DNA from: Labedella endophytica
Lineage (GTDB): Bacteria > Actinomycetota > Actinomycetes > Actinomycetales > Microbacteriaceae
Length of the DNA: 64,000 bases
Reading direction: 5' to 3'
Assembly: GCF_003990045.1 (NCBI RefSeq)
Contig: NZ_RZGZ01000005.1
Location: 142,220-206,219, forward strand
A program made the translations under genes and the position numbers. Under the pieces are notes generated by a model. The model did not search any database and was not told the origin of the DNA. It saw only the letters and a program-made list of their open reading frames with translations. This document shows, in pieces, positions 19,652 through 29,169 of this stretch (positions are counted from its first letter, which is position 1; every line of letters begins with the position of its first letter).

Positions 19652-21460
19652 TCAGTCCTCCTCATCCCATGACGGGGCGTGTTCACGCGCGTACTGCACG
19701 TAGCTGTTGCTGACGCCCTGCGGCACCATCGGCCACACCATGGCGTCGGCGCTCACGACGAAGTCGATCACGACGGGACGGTCGTTGGTCTCGAGCGCGA
19801 GCTTGATGGCCGCGTCGACCTCGTCCTCGCTCGTGACGCGGATGCCGAGGCAGCCGTATGCCTCGGCGAGCTTCACGAAGTCCGGAACCCGGATGGTGTC
19901 GTGCCCGGTGTTCAGATCCGTGTTGGAGTAGCGGCCGTCGTAGAAGAGCGTCTGCCACTGCCGAACCATCCCGAGCGACGAGTTGTTGATGATCGCCACC
20001 TTGATCGGGATGTTGTTGATCGCACAGGTCGCGAGCTCCTGATTGGTCATCTGGAAGCAGCCGTCGCCGTCGATCGCCCACACGTCGCGGTCCGGTTGAG
20101 CCACCTTGGCACCCATGGCTGCGGGCACGGAGTATCCCATCGTGCCGGCGCCGCCCGAGTTGAGCCACGAGTTGGGGCGCTCGTACTTGATGAACTGGGC
20201 CGCCCACATCTGGTGCTGGCCGACACCGGAGGCGAAGACGCCCTCCGGACCGGTGATCTCGCCGATGCGCTGGATGACGTACTGCGGGGCGAGGAGCCCG
20301 TCCGTCGTGGGGGCGTAACCGAGCGGGAACTCCTCGCGGAGTCCGTTCAGGTAGGTCCACCAGTCGGCGATGTCGGGAGCGGTCTCGGCCGCCGCTGCCT
20401 TGTAAGCGGCGACGAGGTCGACGATGACGTCCTTCGCGTCGCCCACGATGGGCACGTCGGCGATGCGGATCTTCGAGATCTCGGCAGGGTCGACGTCCAC
20501 GTGCACGACCTTGGCGTTCGGCGCGAAGAGCTCGGCCTTGCCCGTGACCCGGTCGTCGAACCGGGCGCCGAGGGCGATGAGGAGATCCGATTCCTGCAGG
20601 GCGAGGACCGCCGGGACCGTTCCGTGCATCCCCGGCATGCCGAGCTGCTGTTCGTGGGAATCGGGGAAGGCGCCACGGGCCATGAGCGTCGTGACGACCG
20701 GGGCCCCGGTGAGCTCGGCGAGCTCGAGCAGTTCCGCGGAGGCCTGGGCGCGAATCACGCCGCCGCCCACGTAGAGCACGGGCTTCTTCGCCTCCACGAA
20801 CAACTGAGCGGCGGCCTGCACCTGCTTGCCGTGCGCCTTCGTGACGGGCCGGTAACCCGGGAGATCGATCTTCGGGGGCCAGATGAAGGGGGCGGTCGCC
20901 TGCTGGGCATCCTTCGTGATGTCCACGAGGACCGGACCGGGCCGCCCGGTCGACGCGATGTGGGCGGCGGCGGCGATGGTCGCCGGGATGTCCTTCGGAT
21001 CCTTGACGAGGAACGAGTGCTTCGTGATCGGCATCGTGATACCCACGATGTCGGCCTCCTGGAAGGCGTCCGTGCCCATCAGGGTGGAGAACACCTGGCC
21101 GGTGATCGCGAGAAGCGGCACCGAGTCCATGTAGGCGTCGGCGATCGCCGTGACGAGGTTCGTCGCTCCCGGTCCCGACGTCGCGATGCAGACACCGAGG
21201 CGGTTGCTCGAGGAGGCGTACCCCTCGGCGGCATGGCCGGCGCCCTGTTCGTGCCGGACGAGGATGTGGCGGAGCTCGGTCGAGTCCATGAGCGGGTCGT
21301 AGACCGGGAGGATCGCTCCCCCGGGCAGACCGAAGATGTCGTCGATGCCGAGGAGCTCGAGGGTGCGGACGACCGCGGCAGCGCCCGTGATCGTCTCCGG
21401 CTCGGAGCCGGAGGCCGCGGGTTTCCGCGGCGGCGGAGTGGGGATGGGATCGGCAGACAT
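19652..21460 (-). CDS. ilvB: Acetolactate synthase large (catalytic) subunit
   Basis: This 602-residue TPP- and FAD-dependent enzyme condenses two pyruvates, or pyruvate with 2-ketobutyrate. The catalytic glutamate lies in the N-terminal domain ([18 protein letters not shown]), and the TPP motif [15 protein letters not shown]...NN is complete. The N-terminal 30 residues are proline-rich ([11 protein letters not shown]). ATG 21460 is preceded by AAGGAAA and chosen over an upstream start that would read through the ilvD intergenic space. It heads ilvBNC. Only 50 bp separate it from ilvD, so either readthrough or a very short promoter region drives it. Confidence 0.97.
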   Translation of the reverse strand: MSADPIPTPPPRKPAASGSEPETITGAAAVVRTLELLGIDDIFGLPGGAILPVYDPLMDSTELRHILVRHEQGAGHAAEGYASSSNRLGVCIATSGPGATNLVTAIADAYMDSVPLLAITGQVFSTLMGTDAFQEADIVGITMPITKHSFLVKDPKDIPATIAAAAHIASTGRPGPVLVDITKDAQQATAPFIWPPKIDLPGYRPVTKAHGKQVQAAAQLFVEAKKPVLYVGGGVIRAQASAELLELAELTGAPVVTTLMARGAFPDSHEQQLGMPGMHGTVPAVLALQESDLLIALGARFDDRVTGKAELFAPNAKVVHVDVDPAEISKIRIADVPIVGDAKDVIVDLVAAYKAAAAETAPDIADWWTYLNGLREEFPLGYAPTTDGLLAPQYVIQRIGEITGPEGVFASGVGQHQMWAAQFIKYERPNSWLNSGGAGTMGYSVPAAMGAKVAQPDRDVWAIDGDGCFQMTNQELATCAINNIPIKVAIINNSSLGMVRQWQTLFYDGRYSNTDLNTGHDTIRVPDFVKLAEAYGCLGIRVTSEDEVDAAIKLALETNDRPVVIDFVVSADAMVWPMVPQGVSNSYVQYAREHAPSWDEED

Positions 21461-21510
21461 GCACGTTTCCTTGACGATAGTGATCGATGGTCCGGCGGAG
21501 CCCACGCGGA

Positions 21511-23205
21511 CTACCCGGTGATCGCACCCTCCGCGGCGGAGTGCACGAGCTTGGAGTATTTCGCGAGGACGCCACGGGTGTAGCGGGGAGGAAGAGGGGC
21601 CCAGCCTTCTCGGCGGGCAGCCAGCTCAGCGTCGTCGACAAGTAGGTCGAGAGAGCGAGCAGCGATATCGACCCGTATCAGATCACCATCGCGCACGAAG
21701 GCGATGGGACCTGCGTCCACCGCTTCGGGTGCTATGTGGCCGATGCACAGGCCGGTTGTGCCGCCTGAGAATCGTCCGTCCGTCAATAGTAATACATCTT
21801 TCCCGAGGCCAGCGCCCTTGATGGCGGCCGTGATCGCGAGCATCTCGCGCATCCCCGGCCCGCCCTTCGGTCCCTCGTAGCGGATGATGACGACGTCGCC
21901 GGCCGCGATCTTGCCCTCGGTGAGGGCGTCCATCGCGGCGCGCTCCCGTTCGAAGACGCGCGCGGGGCCCTCGAACACCTGCGCGTCGAAGCCGGCCGTC
22001 TTGACGACCGCACCCTCGGGGGCGAACGAACCCTTCAGGATCGTGAGTCCGCCGGTTGCGTGGATCGGGTTGTCGAGCGTCCGCAGCACCTTGCCGTCGA
22101 GCGGCTCGGGCTTGATGTCCGCGAGGTTCTCGGCGACGGTCTTGCCCGTGACGGTGAGGCAGTCTCCGTGCAGGAGACCGGCGTCGAGCAGCGCCTTCAT
22201 GACGACGGGGACTCCCCCGTGGCGGTCGACGTCGTTCATGACGTACTGACCGAACGGCTTGAGGTCACCGATGTGCGGCACCTTGTCGCCGATGCGGTTG
22301 AAGTCGTCGAGGGTCAGCTCGACCTCGGCCTCGCGCGCGATCGCGAGCAGGTGGAGGACGACGTTCGTCGATCCGCCGAAGGCCATGGCCACGGCGATCG
22401 CGTTCTCGAAGGCCTCGCGCGTGAGGATCTGTCGGGCCGTGATGCCCTTCTTCAGCATGTTGACGACAGCCTCGCCCGAGCGGTGCGCGAAGTAGTCGCG
22501 GCGACGGTCGGCGGAGGGCGGGGAGGCGGAGCCGGGCAGGCTCATGCCGAGGGCCTCGGCCACCGAGGCCATCGTGTTCGCGGTGTACATGCCACCGCAC
22601 GCGCCCTCGCCCGGCACGATCGCGCACTCGATGCGCTTGAGGTCTTCCTCGCTCATGTTGCCGGCCTTGCACGCGCCGACGGCCTCGAAGGAGTCGATGA
22701 TCGTGACCTCCTTCTCGGTGCCGTCCGTGAGCTTCACCCAACCGGGGGCGACGGAGCCGGCGTAGAGGAAGACGGAGGCGAGGTCGAGGCGGGCCGCAGC
22801 CATGAGCATGCCGGGAAGCGACTTGTCGCAGCCCGCGAGCAGCACCGTGCCGTCGAGACGCTCGGCCATGACGACGGTCTCGACCGAGTCGGCGATGACC
22901 TCGCGCGAGACGAGGGAGAAGTGCATGCCCTCGTGGCCCATCGAGATGCCGTCGGAGACGGAGATGGTGCCGAATTGGAGGGGGTATCCGCCGCCGGAGT
23001 GGACGCCTTCCTTGGCGCCCTGGGCGAGACGGTCGAGGGAGAGGTTGCACGGCGTGATCTCGTTCCACGAGCTCGCGATGCCGATCTGGGGCTTGTCCCA
23101 GTCCTCGTCTCCCATGCCGACCGCGCGGAGCATGCCCCGGCTCGTGGTGGCTTCGATTCCGTCGGTGACCGCGCGCGACCGCGGTTTCACATCGATGTCT
23201 GGCAT
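21511..23205 (-). CDS. ilvD: Dihydroxy-acid dehydratase
   Basis: This 564-residue iron-sulfur enzyme is the third step of branched-chain synthesis. Cluster and metal ligands are visible: Cys in [18 protein letters not shown] and [15 protein letters not shown]. The C-terminal block [21 protein letters not shown] is intact. ATG 23205 has TACACT 6 nt upstream, a leaderless promoter. Between about 21610 and 21800 the codons differ from the rest of the gene and its neighbours (GTA, TTA, CTA, ATA, TTG, CGA), although the protein is conserved there. Confidence 0.96.
   Translation of the reverse strand: MPDIDVKPRSRAVTDGIEATTSRGMLRAVGMGDEDWDKPQIGIASSWNEITPCNLSLDRLAQGAKEGVHSGGGYPLQFGTISVSDGISMGHEGMHFSLVSREVIADSVETVVMAERLDGTVLLAGCDKSLPGMLMAAARLDLASVFLYAGSVAPGWVKLTDGTEKEVTIIDSFEAVGACKAGNMSEEDLKRIECAIVPGEGACGGMYTANTMASVAEALGMSLPGSASPPSADRRRDYFAHRSGEAVVNMLKKGITARQILTREAFENAIAVAMAFGGSTNVVLHLLAIAREAEVELTLDDFNRIGDKVPHIGDLKPFGQYVMNDVDRHGGVPVVMKALLDAGLLHGDCLTVTGKTVAENLADIKPEPLDGKVLRTLDNPIHATGGLTILKGSFAPEGAVVKTAGFDAQVFEGPARVFERERAAMDALTEGKIAAGDVVIIRYEGPKGGPGMREMLAITAAIKGAGLGKDVLLLTDGRFSGGTTGLCIGHIAPEAVDAGPIAFVRDGDLIRVDIAARSLDLLVDDAELAARREGWAPLPPRYTRGVLAKYSKLVHSAAEGAITG
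21610..21810 (-). other. Codon-usage patch inside ilvD
   Basis: Across roughly 65 codons the usual GC-ending choices give way to rare ones, including the run AAA GAT GTA TTA CTA TTG (KDVLLL, near 21785-21802), two ATA, several CGA, GCA and ACA. Codons on both sides are normal. This fits a recombined segment or a conserved nucleotide-level signal. Confidence 0.6.
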
Positions 23206-23211
23206 GTTACG

Positions 23212-23217
23212 AGTGTA
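23212..23217 (-). promoter_or_regulatory. Leaderless promoter -10 box for ilvD
   Basis: TACACT, then CGTAAC, then ATG at 23205. The spacing leaves no room for a ribosome-binding site. Confidence 0.6.
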
Positions 23218-23271
23218 GAACGCGCGGGGTGCCCTCTCGGCCATCCACCACGCGGTTCGTGGGTGGCCGCG

Positions 23272-24060
23272 TCAGCGCGAGCGCACGAACGCGGCGCGCA
23301 ACTCGGCCAGCCGGGTCAGCACGAGCGCCATGTCGGTCGGCGCGGGCACGCGGAACGGCGCGAGGGTGTCCCCCGGGCCGACCTTCACGCCGACGTCGCC
23401 GTCGTGAAGCGCCCGGAAGGCGTCCTCGTCGGTCACGTCGTCGCCCGAGTAGAAGGTCGCGGAGGCGTCCACGTAGGCCCGGATGCGTTCGATCGCATCG
23501 CCCTTGGTCGCGGCCATCACGGAGAACTCTTCGACGTCCTTGCCGGGGCGAGCGGTGACGCCGGGCAACGAGGCGAGGACGCGTCGGCGCACGTCGTGCT
23601 GCGCGTCGAGCGCGACGTCGTCGTCGGCGTTCCGGAGATGCAGGGCATGTCCGGCCGGCTTCGTCTCGACGGCGGTCCCCGGGTGTCGGGAGGCGACCTC
23701 GCGGAGGATCGCGCCGAGCCGCTCGACGTCGGCGAGCTCGTCGGCGGTCAGCGAGAGCGGCGGAGCGCCCACCTCCATGCGGTACTCGGCCCCGTGGGAG
23801 CCGGCGAGGAGGATGTGGTCGCCCGCTCCGGAGACCGCGATGAGGGAATCGATCGCGCGTCCCGAGACGAGCGCGACCGACGTGCGGTTGAGCGCGGACA
23901 GCGCCTCGATCGCCTCGGCGGCCTCGGGCAGCGGGCCGGCCGCCTGGGGGTCGTCGACGTGCACGGAGATGTTGCCGTCGAAGTCGAGGGCGACGAGCAG
24001 CACGTCGGTCTCCGCGAGCCTCTGCAGGGCCGCGTCGAGGGGCCGTTCGATCGCGCTCAC
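23272..24060 (-). CDS. otsB: Trehalose-6-phosphate phosphatase
   Basis: This 262-residue HAD-superfamily phosphatase releases trehalose from trehalose 6-phosphate. Motif I is at residues 26-32 and reads DFDGNIS: Asp26 and Asp28 are present, but the residue after the glycine is Asn30 rather than the usual Thr. The motif II region is VALVSGR, and the acidic motif with TFYSGDDVTDEDAF is intact. GTG 24060 overlaps the otsA stop (GTGA), so the two are coupled. Low-confidence alternative: reduced activity because of the motif I change. Confidence 0.9.
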   Translation of the reverse strand: MSAIERPLDAALQRLAETDVLLVALDFDGNISVHVDDPQAAGPLPEAAEAIEALSALNRTSVALVSGRAIDSLIAVSGAGDHILLAGSHGAEYRMEVGAPPLSLTADELADVERLGAILREVASRHPGTAVETKPAGHALHLRNADDDVALDAQHDVRRRVLASLPGVTARPGKDVEEFSVMAATKGDAIERIRAYVDASATFYSGDDVTDEDAFRALHDGDVGVKVGPGDTLAPFRVPAPTDMALVLTRLAELRAAFVRSR

Positions 24061-25553
24061 GAACCGGCCTCTTCGAGCTCGACGCCGTCCCGGGTCGGGG
24101 CCGATGAGCTGGCGGTCGCGTGGGAGGCGCGCGCGAGTTCCTCGAGGAAGGTCGCCGACCACTTCGCGACGTCGTTCTCGAGCACCTTGCGTCGGAGCGC
24201 CCGCATCCGCCGCTTCCGTTCGCGCGGATCCATCTCCACGGCGGTGACGATGGCCTCCTTCACGCCCTGGATATCGTGCGGATTGATGAGCAGCGACTGG
24301 CGGAGGTCGTCGGACGCACCAGCGAACTCGCTCAGGATCAGCACGCCGTCGCCGTCGATGCGCGAGGCCACATACTCCTTTGCGACGAGGTTCATGCCGT
24401 CGCGGAGAGCCGTCACGAGCATGACGTCGGCGGCGAGGTAGAGCGCCACCATCTCCTCGCGGGGGTAGCCGTGGTGGAGGTAGTGCACGGGAGCGGATCC
24501 GATAGCGCCGAAGTCGCCGTTGATGCGCCCCACGGTCATCTCGATCTCGTCACGCAGCTCCATGTACGCCGCGACCCGCTCACGGGACGGACTCGCTACC
24601 TGGATGAGCGTCGTGTCCGCCGCGTCGAGTCGACCGTCCTCGAGGAGCTCGGCGTAGGCCTTCAGCCGGTGCCGGATCCCCTTCGTGTAGTCGAGACGGT
24701 CCACGCCGAAGAGGACGGTCTTCGGGTTGCCGAGGTCCTCCCGGATCTGCCGAGCCCGTTCGACGACGTCGGGTCGTGCGGCGAGCTCGGCGAAGGACGC
24801 GGAGTCGATGGAGATCGGGAAGGCCCGGGCCACGACGGTGCGCGATCGTTCGGGGCGGCGCTCGTCGGTGTTCTCGAGTGGAACGCGGATCGACGAACCA
24901 CGTGTCTCGTAGCCGAAGAGTCGTCGGACGGCGCGGGCGAAATTCCCTGCGTCGGCGGTGCGCTGGAAGCCGATCACGTCGGCACCGAGGAGACCGGTCA
25001 GGATCTGGCGACGCCAGGGCAACTGGGAGTAGAGGCCGTACGCGGGGAACGGGATGTGGTTGAAGAAGCCGATCGTGAGGTCCGGACGCTGCTCGCGCAG
25101 CAGACCGGGGACGAGCTGCAGCTGATAGTCATGGACCCAGACCGTCGCACCCTCGGACGCGAGGGCGGCGGCACGCTCGGCGAAACGTCGATTCACCGAG
25201 ACGTAGGAGTCCCACCACTCGCGGTGGTAGCTCGGCTGGGCGATGACGTCGTGGTAGAGCGGCCAGAGCGTGTCGTTGGAGAAGCCTTCGTAGTAGCGCT
25301 CCACCTCCGTCTGGTCGAGCGAGACGGGCACCATCGTGATTCCGCCGTGCTCGAACGGCTCGACGTGCGTGTCCACGGAGCCCGGCCATCCGATCCAGGC
25401 ACCGTCCGCCGACCGCATGACAGGCTCGAGCGCCGTCACGAGACCACCGGGAGAGAGCTTCCAGCCCTGGGTCCCATCGGGTTCGGTGACGCTGTCGACC
25501 GCGAGCCGGTTGGCGACGACGATGAAGTCGTACCTCTCCTCTTCGAGGTTCAC
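24057..25553 (-). CDS. otsA: Trehalose-6-phosphate synthase (GT20)
   Basis: This 498-residue glycosyltransferase makes trehalose 6-phosphate from UDP- or GDP-glucose and glucose 6-phosphate. Family blocks visible are FIVVANRLAVD, WIGWPGSVD, VWVHDYQLQLVPGLLREQRP, IGFFNHIPFPAYGLYSQLPWR, GVDRLDYTKGIRHRLKAY and the C-terminal VTALRDGMNLVAKEYVASR. Start is GTG 25553. It is followed directly by otsB, the classic OtsAB route for osmoprotectant trehalose. Confidence 0.96.
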   Translation of the reverse strand: MNLEEERYDFIVVANRLAVDSVTEPDGTQGWKLSPGGLVTALEPVMRSADGAWIGWPGSVDTHVEPFEHGGITMVPVSLDQTEVERYYEGFSNDTLWPLYHDVIAQPSYHREWWDSYVSVNRRFAERAAALASEGATVWVHDYQLQLVPGLLREQRPDLTIGFFNHIPFPAYGLYSQLPWRRQILTGLLGADVIGFQRTADAGNFARAVRRLFGYETRGSSIRVPLENTDERRPERSRTVVARAFPISIDSASFAELAARPDVVERARQIREDLGNPKTVLFGVDRLDYTKGIRHRLKAYAELLEDGRLDAADTTLIQVASPSRERVAAYMELRDEIEMTVGRINGDFGAIGSAPVHYLHHGYPREEMVALYLAADVMLVTALRDGMNLVAKEYVASRIDGDGVLILSEFAGASDDLRQSLLINPHDIQGVKEAIVTAVEMDPRERKRRMRALRRKVLENDVAKWSATFLEELARASHATASSSAPTRDGVELEEAGS

Positions 25554-25794
25554 GGAGTGGTCATGGTCGTCGGTTTCGTGCTGGGTGGCGATGATGGATC
25601 CCTTCCGCGCCGGACGGTGTTCAGGTTATCAGCGGGGCCTGGCCCCGACCGGGGGTGGACACCACGCGCGGGACCCGCCAAGGCCCTCCTCGCCGATCCA
25701 TCGGCGCGGCCCTAGTCGAGCCATCGGTACGGCGCAAACCCTGCCTCCCGACACCCCGATCCGCTAGCGTTTCCCTCGAACGAAAGGACGCCCC

Positions 25795-26013
25795 ATGCGT
25801 AAATACATCATGAACTCGGCCATCATCGGCGCGGTCTTCGGTGGGTACCAGACGCTGCAGGCGACACGGAAGGGTCCGCACGACTGGCGTCTCGTCTTCA
25901 TCTGGATCTCGTGGATCGCCACGCTCGCCCTCGCGATCGGTTCGGTCGCCGACGAGGCCAACGACTCCCCCGCGGAGAAGAAGGCCAAGAAGCTCAGCGA
26001 CGGCCGGAAGTAG
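25795..26013 (+). CDS. Small membrane protein of unknown function (72 aa)
   Basis: It begins MRKYIMNSAIIGAVFGGYQTL, with one or two hydrophobic segments (residues about 7-20 and 33-52) and a lysine-rich tail (AEKKAKKLSDGRK). ATG 25795 has a GAAAGGA ribosome-binding site and a TAGCGT box about 27 nt upstream. Codon use is normal for the genome. No family is recognised. The 240 bp before it, up to the otsA start, show no other gene. Confidence 0.65.
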   Translation: MRKYIMNSAIIGAVFGGYQTLQATRKGPHDWRLVFIWISWIATLALAIGSVADEANDSPAEKKAKKLSDGRK

Positions 26014-26093
26014 CCCGTCCGGCGTGTCGACGCCCGAACGATCGTCCCCCGCGAGAAGATGACCGCAAGTCAGCTCTGAACGGGGGACGATCC

Positions 26094-26561
26094 ATGTTCG
26101 GTCGCCGTCGCCGCGCGAAAGTCGTCACCGACCGCGCGGCCGCATCGAAGCCCACGCCGACCGGTTCGACACCGGAGCGCGCATCACTCACCCCCGACGA
26201 CGTCTACGACCTCGTCAATCGGCGGGTGGCCGAGGCCCTCGGCCCCGACGGGCGTTACTCGCTCGTCCTGAGGAGCGCCGCGGACACGGACGCGATCTTC
26301 TCGCAGCTGGCGAGCCGGTCGCTCTCGCTCGCCATCACCCAGGCCATCGTCGGCGCCGGTGTCGTCCCAGCCGCCTCGCACCTGCCGGGAGCACACGAGC
26401 GCACCGTCCTGTCCCCCCAGGCCGAGCACACGGCCGTGGCCGTCTGGGCCGATCCGATGCGCCACGACCCCGACACGGTCGACCCGTCGATCGTCGCGCC
26501 CGACCGTGCGACCGGCATCCGCGCCGACACGATCCCGCTTCGAGCCGTCGCCGGGGCGTGA
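26094..26561 (+). CDS. Conserved-looking hypothetical protein
   Basis: This 155-residue protein has a basic N-terminus (MFGRRRRAKVV), then a soluble region LTPDDVYDLVNRRVAEALGPDGRYSLVLRSAADTDAIFSQLASRSLSLAIT. No membrane segments or catalytic motifs are seen. ATG 26094 follows a GGGGGA ribosome-binding site. It lies 31 bp ahead of a phosphoesterase gene and may be cotranscribed with it. Function unknown. Confidence 0.55.
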   Translation: MFGRRRRAKVVTDRAAASKPTPTGSTPERASLTPDDVYDLVNRRVAEALGPDGRYSLVLRSAADTDAIFSQLASRSLSLAITQAIVGAGVVPAASHLPGAHERTVLSPQAEHTAVAVWADPMRHDPDTVDPSIVAPDRATGIRADTIPLRAVAGA

Positions 26562-26592
26562 GCGCGACGACCGTGATCACGTCCACCACACC

Positions 26593-27099
26593 GTGAGCAC
26601 GTCAATCCTCCTGCTCGCCGACACGCATCTGCCGAAGCGGGCGAAGACGCTCCCGCACCCAGTCCTCGCCGCGATCGACACCGCCGACGTCGTCGTTCAC
26701 GCGGGTGACTGGGTGGATGCGGCGACGCTCGACCTCCTCGAGGCCCGATCGTCACGATTCATCGGCGTGTACGGCAATAACGACCACGGGGAATTGCGCG
26801 AACGGCTGCCGGAGGTGGCGAGCGCCGAGATCGAGGGCGTGCGTGTGGCGGTGATCCACGAGACGGGGGCTTCGATCGGACGGGAGAAGCGGATGGACGC
26901 GGCTTTCCCGCACACCGATCTGCTCGTCTTCGGGCACAGCCATATCCCGTGGGACACGACGACTCCGGCCGGGTTGCGGCTCCTCAACCCCGGCTCGCCC
27001 ACGGACCGGCGTCGTCAGCCGTACGCCACGTTCATGCGCGTGACCCTCGACGCGGGTGCGGTCTCGTCCGTTGAGCTGGCACGCATCATGCGGACCTGA
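26593..27099 (+). CDS. YfcE/MJ0936-type metallophosphoesterase
   Basis: This 168-residue dimetal phosphodiesterase-like protein has metal-binding motifs in order: ADTHLP, HAGDWVD, GNNDHGEL, IHETG and FGHSHIP. The length fits the compact YfcE family, which cleaves phosphodiester model substrates; the true substrate is unknown. Start GTG 26593 is the codon placed just before the first beta-strand (STSILLLADTH); the longer upstream frame is out of register with the previous gene and is rejected. Confidence 0.87.
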   Translation: MSTSILLLADTHLPKRAKTLPHPVLAAIDTADVVVHAGDWVDAATLDLLEARSSRFIGVYGNNDHGELRERLPEVASAEIEGVRVAVIHETGASIGREKRMDAAFPHTDLLVFGHSHIPWDTTTPAGLRLLNPGSPTDRRRQPYATFMRVTLDAGAVSSVELARIMRT

Positions 27100-27138
27100 C
27101 CACCCGTGCCCGTTCACGCGGCCGGCGGCGTCCTCGAT

Positions 27139-27492
27139 CTACGCGTCGACGTAGGCGACGAATCGTGAGCCGACACCGTAGGTCGCCACGCGCTCGGTCC
27201 CGTCGGATCGAGCGGGCAGCTCGTCGGCGTCGTGGTCGTCGCACGCGAGGAACGTCCACTCCGGCCACCATTTCTTCGGTCGCTCCATCTCGGAGAAGCG
27301 ACAGACGACGCAGCGGAGTTCGGCCCAGACGGGCTTGCCCGTCCGGTTGGCCCGCGATTGAACGAGCCAGGCCGGCGGCTCGGCCTCGAGGGCGGCGAGT
27401 TCCTCCGGCGAGACGAGCTTCGGGATCCCGTGCTTGCCGGCCATCTCGAGCGGGATGTCGAGTCGGATGGCGGCGTCGCGGCGGGAGATCAC
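27139..27492 (-). CDS. Conserved hypothetical protein with possible Cys/His metal site
   Basis: This 117-residue soluble protein starts MISRRDAAIRLDIPLEMAGKHG and contains CVVC at about residues 61-64 and CDDH further on, which could form a zinc site. The middle is rich in Trp (KKWWPEWTFLACDDH). GTG 27492 is preceded by TAGGCT at 6 nt spacing, so the mRNA is probably leaderless. It is convergent with the phosphoesterase. Family not recognised. Confidence 0.65.
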   Translation of the reverse strand: MISRRDAAIRLDIPLEMAGKHGIPKLVSPEELAALEAEPPAWLVQSRANRTGKPVWAELRCVVCRFSEMERPKKWWPEWTFLACDDHDADELPARSDGTERVATYGVGSRFVAYVDA

Positions 27493-27554
27493 CGATCAAG
27501 CCTACCCGCGGCGGCCCCAGCGGCGGCTTCGCTACCCGGCGCACGCCTGGATAC

Positions 27555-27595
27555 AAAAATCCCTCGGACGGTGTCGAATGCTCGACACCGTCCGA
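27555..27595 (-). terminator. Strong intrinsic terminator of the SRPBCC gene
   Basis: Perfect 14-bp arms TCGGACGGTGTCGA (27564-27577) and its complement (27582-27595) with a 4-nt loop ATGC. On the minus strand a T5 run follows, the classical Rho-independent layout. Confidence 0.92.
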
Positions 27596-27619
27596 AGGAC
27601 CATGGATGATGCCGTGAAA

Positions 27620-28075
27620 TCAGGCCTGGACGTCTCCGCGCCAGCCGCCCTCTTCCACACCGCGGGACTCGATGAACTCCTTGAAGTTCTTCAGGTCCTT
27701 CTTCACGGCGTGATTGTCGGCACCGAGCGTCGAGCCAAGCTTCTCGAGGAGGCCAGTGGGCTCCCAGTCGATCTGCACGGTGACGCGGGTCTGTGCGTCC
27801 CCGAGCTTGTGGAACGTGACCACTCCCGCGTGATCGGTGTCGCCTCCCGTGCTGTTCCACGCGACGCGCTCGTCGGGGTGCTGCTCGGTGATGTTCGCCT
27901 CGAACTCGCGCTCGAAGCCTCCGACCTTCACCTTCCAGACGGTCAGGGTGTCGGTGACCTGCTGGATGGACTCGACCTCGTCGAGGAACTTCGGGAACTC
28001 CTCGAAGAGGGTCCACTGGTTGTAGGCGACGGAGACGGGAACGTCGACGTCGATGGTTTCGATGACCTGGGGCAT
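27620..28075 (-). CDS. SRPBCC (START-like / polyketide cyclase) family protein
   Basis: This 151-residue protein opens IETIDVDVPVSVAYNQWTLFEEFPKFLDEVESI, the usual beginning of cyclase/dehydrase-type SRPBCC proteins of about 150 residues. It should form a helix-grip fold with a hydrophobic cavity. The ligand is unknown. The ATG has an AAGGAG ribosome-binding site, and the gene ends in a strong terminator, so it is a single-gene unit. Confidence 0.85.
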   Translation of the reverse strand: MPQVIETIDVDVPVSVAYNQWTLFEEFPKFLDEVESIQQVTDTLTVWKVKVGGFEREFEANITEQHPDERVAWNSTGGDTDHAGVVTFHKLGDAQTRVTVQIDWEPTGLLEKLGSTLGADNHAVKKDLKNFKEFIESRGVEEGGWRGDVQA

Positions 28076-28195
28076 GCTGAATCTCCTTAGGCGTTGTTTC
28101 TGCGTGCGTTCGCGACGTTACCGATCCGACCTGCGTGAGACCCGTTTCGGCCGGAGCCTCGCATCTTCGCGTCGAAGCCCCTATCATCAGCGCCT

Positions 28196-28624
28196 ATGCG
28201 CCAGGACGTCCATTTCGTGACCCTCTCCACCCCCGACCTCGACGCCGCTCGTGGGTTCTACGTCGACGGCCTCCAATGGACGCCACTCATCGACGTTCCG
28301 GACGAGATCCTGTTCTTCCAGATCGCCCCTGGCCTCGTCCTCGGACTGTTCGACGCGGCGAAGTTCGCCGAGGACACCGGGGCGGACGTTCCGGTTCCCG
28401 CGAGCGGCGTCACGCTCGCCCACAACGTCGGCAGCGCGGACGAGGTCACAGAGATGGCCGATCGTGCGATCACGGCAGGCGGCTCCATCGTCGTGCCCCC
28501 TGAGCCGGGCGCCTTCGGAGGGATCTTCCACGCGATCGTGCGCGACCCGAACGGCGTGTTGTGGGAGATCGCCCACAACCCGGGATGGCACGTCACGGAC
28601 GAGGGCACGGTCTCGTTCGACTGA
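28196..28624 (+). CDS. VOC (glyoxalase/bleomycin resistance) family protein
   Basis: This 142-residue protein opens with the metal-side strand DVHFVTLSTPDLDAARGFYVDGLQW and ends with the second repeat AIVRDPNGVLWEIAHNPGW. The paired beta-alpha-beta-beta-beta modules define vicinal-oxygen-chelate proteins. It could be a lyase, dioxygenase or antibiotic-binding protein; not specified. TATCAT lies 8 nt before the ATG, suggesting little or no leader. Confidence 0.8.
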   Translation: MRQDVHFVTLSTPDLDAARGFYVDGLQWTPLIDVPDEILFFQIAPGLVLGLFDAAKFAEDTGADVPVPASGVTLAHNVGSADEVTEMADRAITAGGSIVVPPEPGAFGGIFHAIVRDPNGVLWEIAHNPGWHVTDEGTVSFD

Positions 28625-28644
28625 GCCGTCGGAGGCTCGCCTTC

Positions 28645-28683
28645 GTTGTAAAGTGTGCTTTACTGTCAAGCACACTTTACAAC
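28645..28683. promoter_or_regulatory. 16-bp perfect inverted repeat, probable operator of the membrane protein/XRE pair
   Basis: GTTGTAAAGTGTGCTT (28645-28660), a 7-nt spacer TACTGTC, then its exact complement (28668-28683). The left arm plus spacer also contains the smaller palindrome GTAAAG-TGTG-CTTTAC (28648-28663). It is AT-rich against the surroundings and ends 17 bp before the membrane gene start. Confidence 0.75.
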
Positions 28684-28700
28684 AACGAAAGGGGTCCACC

Positions 28701-29168
28701 ATGACCGGAGACGACCACCGCACGAAGTGGGGGCGCTCGAAGATCGGCAGCGGCCGGGTACCGGCAATGGCGATCGCCATCCCCTTCGGCGTCGTCATCG
28801 GCTTCCTCCTGAGCCTCGTCGCGGTCTGGGCCGGGATCGCCGGCCCCGATCCCATCGTCGGAGCCGCAGCGTTCGCGCTCTGCCTCGCGGTGCCCGCCAC
28901 GATGTCCGTGTGGGTCCTCGTTCTGGACCGCTCGAGCCTGGAGGGCGCAGCCGAGCTGCCCGAGGAATCGATCGAGTCACGCTGGTACACGAAGGCGGCT
29001 GCGGGCGCTCAGACCGACGTCATCCTCCTTGCAGGTATCGCCGCGCTCGCCCTGACGCTCCTGCCGGGCGGCTCCGGAGCCGATCCCCGAATCGTCCTGC
29101 TTGGAGTGATCGGAGCCTCGTTCGTGAGCTTCTCGATCCGCTACCAGGTGCTTCGCCGGACGGCGTGA
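28701..29168 (+). CDS. Four-helix membrane protein paired with an XRE regulator
   Basis: This 155-residue protein has four hydrophobic segments after a charged start (MTGDDHRTKWGRSKIGSG). It resembles the small membrane proteins commonly encoded just before a 65-70-residue XRE regulator (DUF2178-like). ATG 28701 follows GAAAGGGG. One base separates its stop from the regulator start, so they form one unit. The family role is not known; a link to envelope stress is possible but unproven. Confidence 0.7.
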   Translation: MTGDDHRTKWGRSKIGSGRVPAMAIAIPFGVVIGFLLSLVAVWAGIAGPDPIVGAAAFALCLAVPATMSVWVLVLDRSSLEGAAELPEESIESRWYTKAAAGAQTDVILLAGIAALALTLLPGGSGADPRIVLLGVIGASFVSFSIRYQVLRRTA

Positions 29169-29169
29169 C

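Noticed and set aside
21461..21505. Longer start for ilvB
   Set aside because: Upstream codons run through the promoter/ribosome-binding region, and AAGGAAA fits the ATG at 21460.
25554..25794. Small RNA gene between otsA and the 72-residue protein
   Set aside because: No terminator hairpin or structured element was found; only a TAGCGT promoter box.
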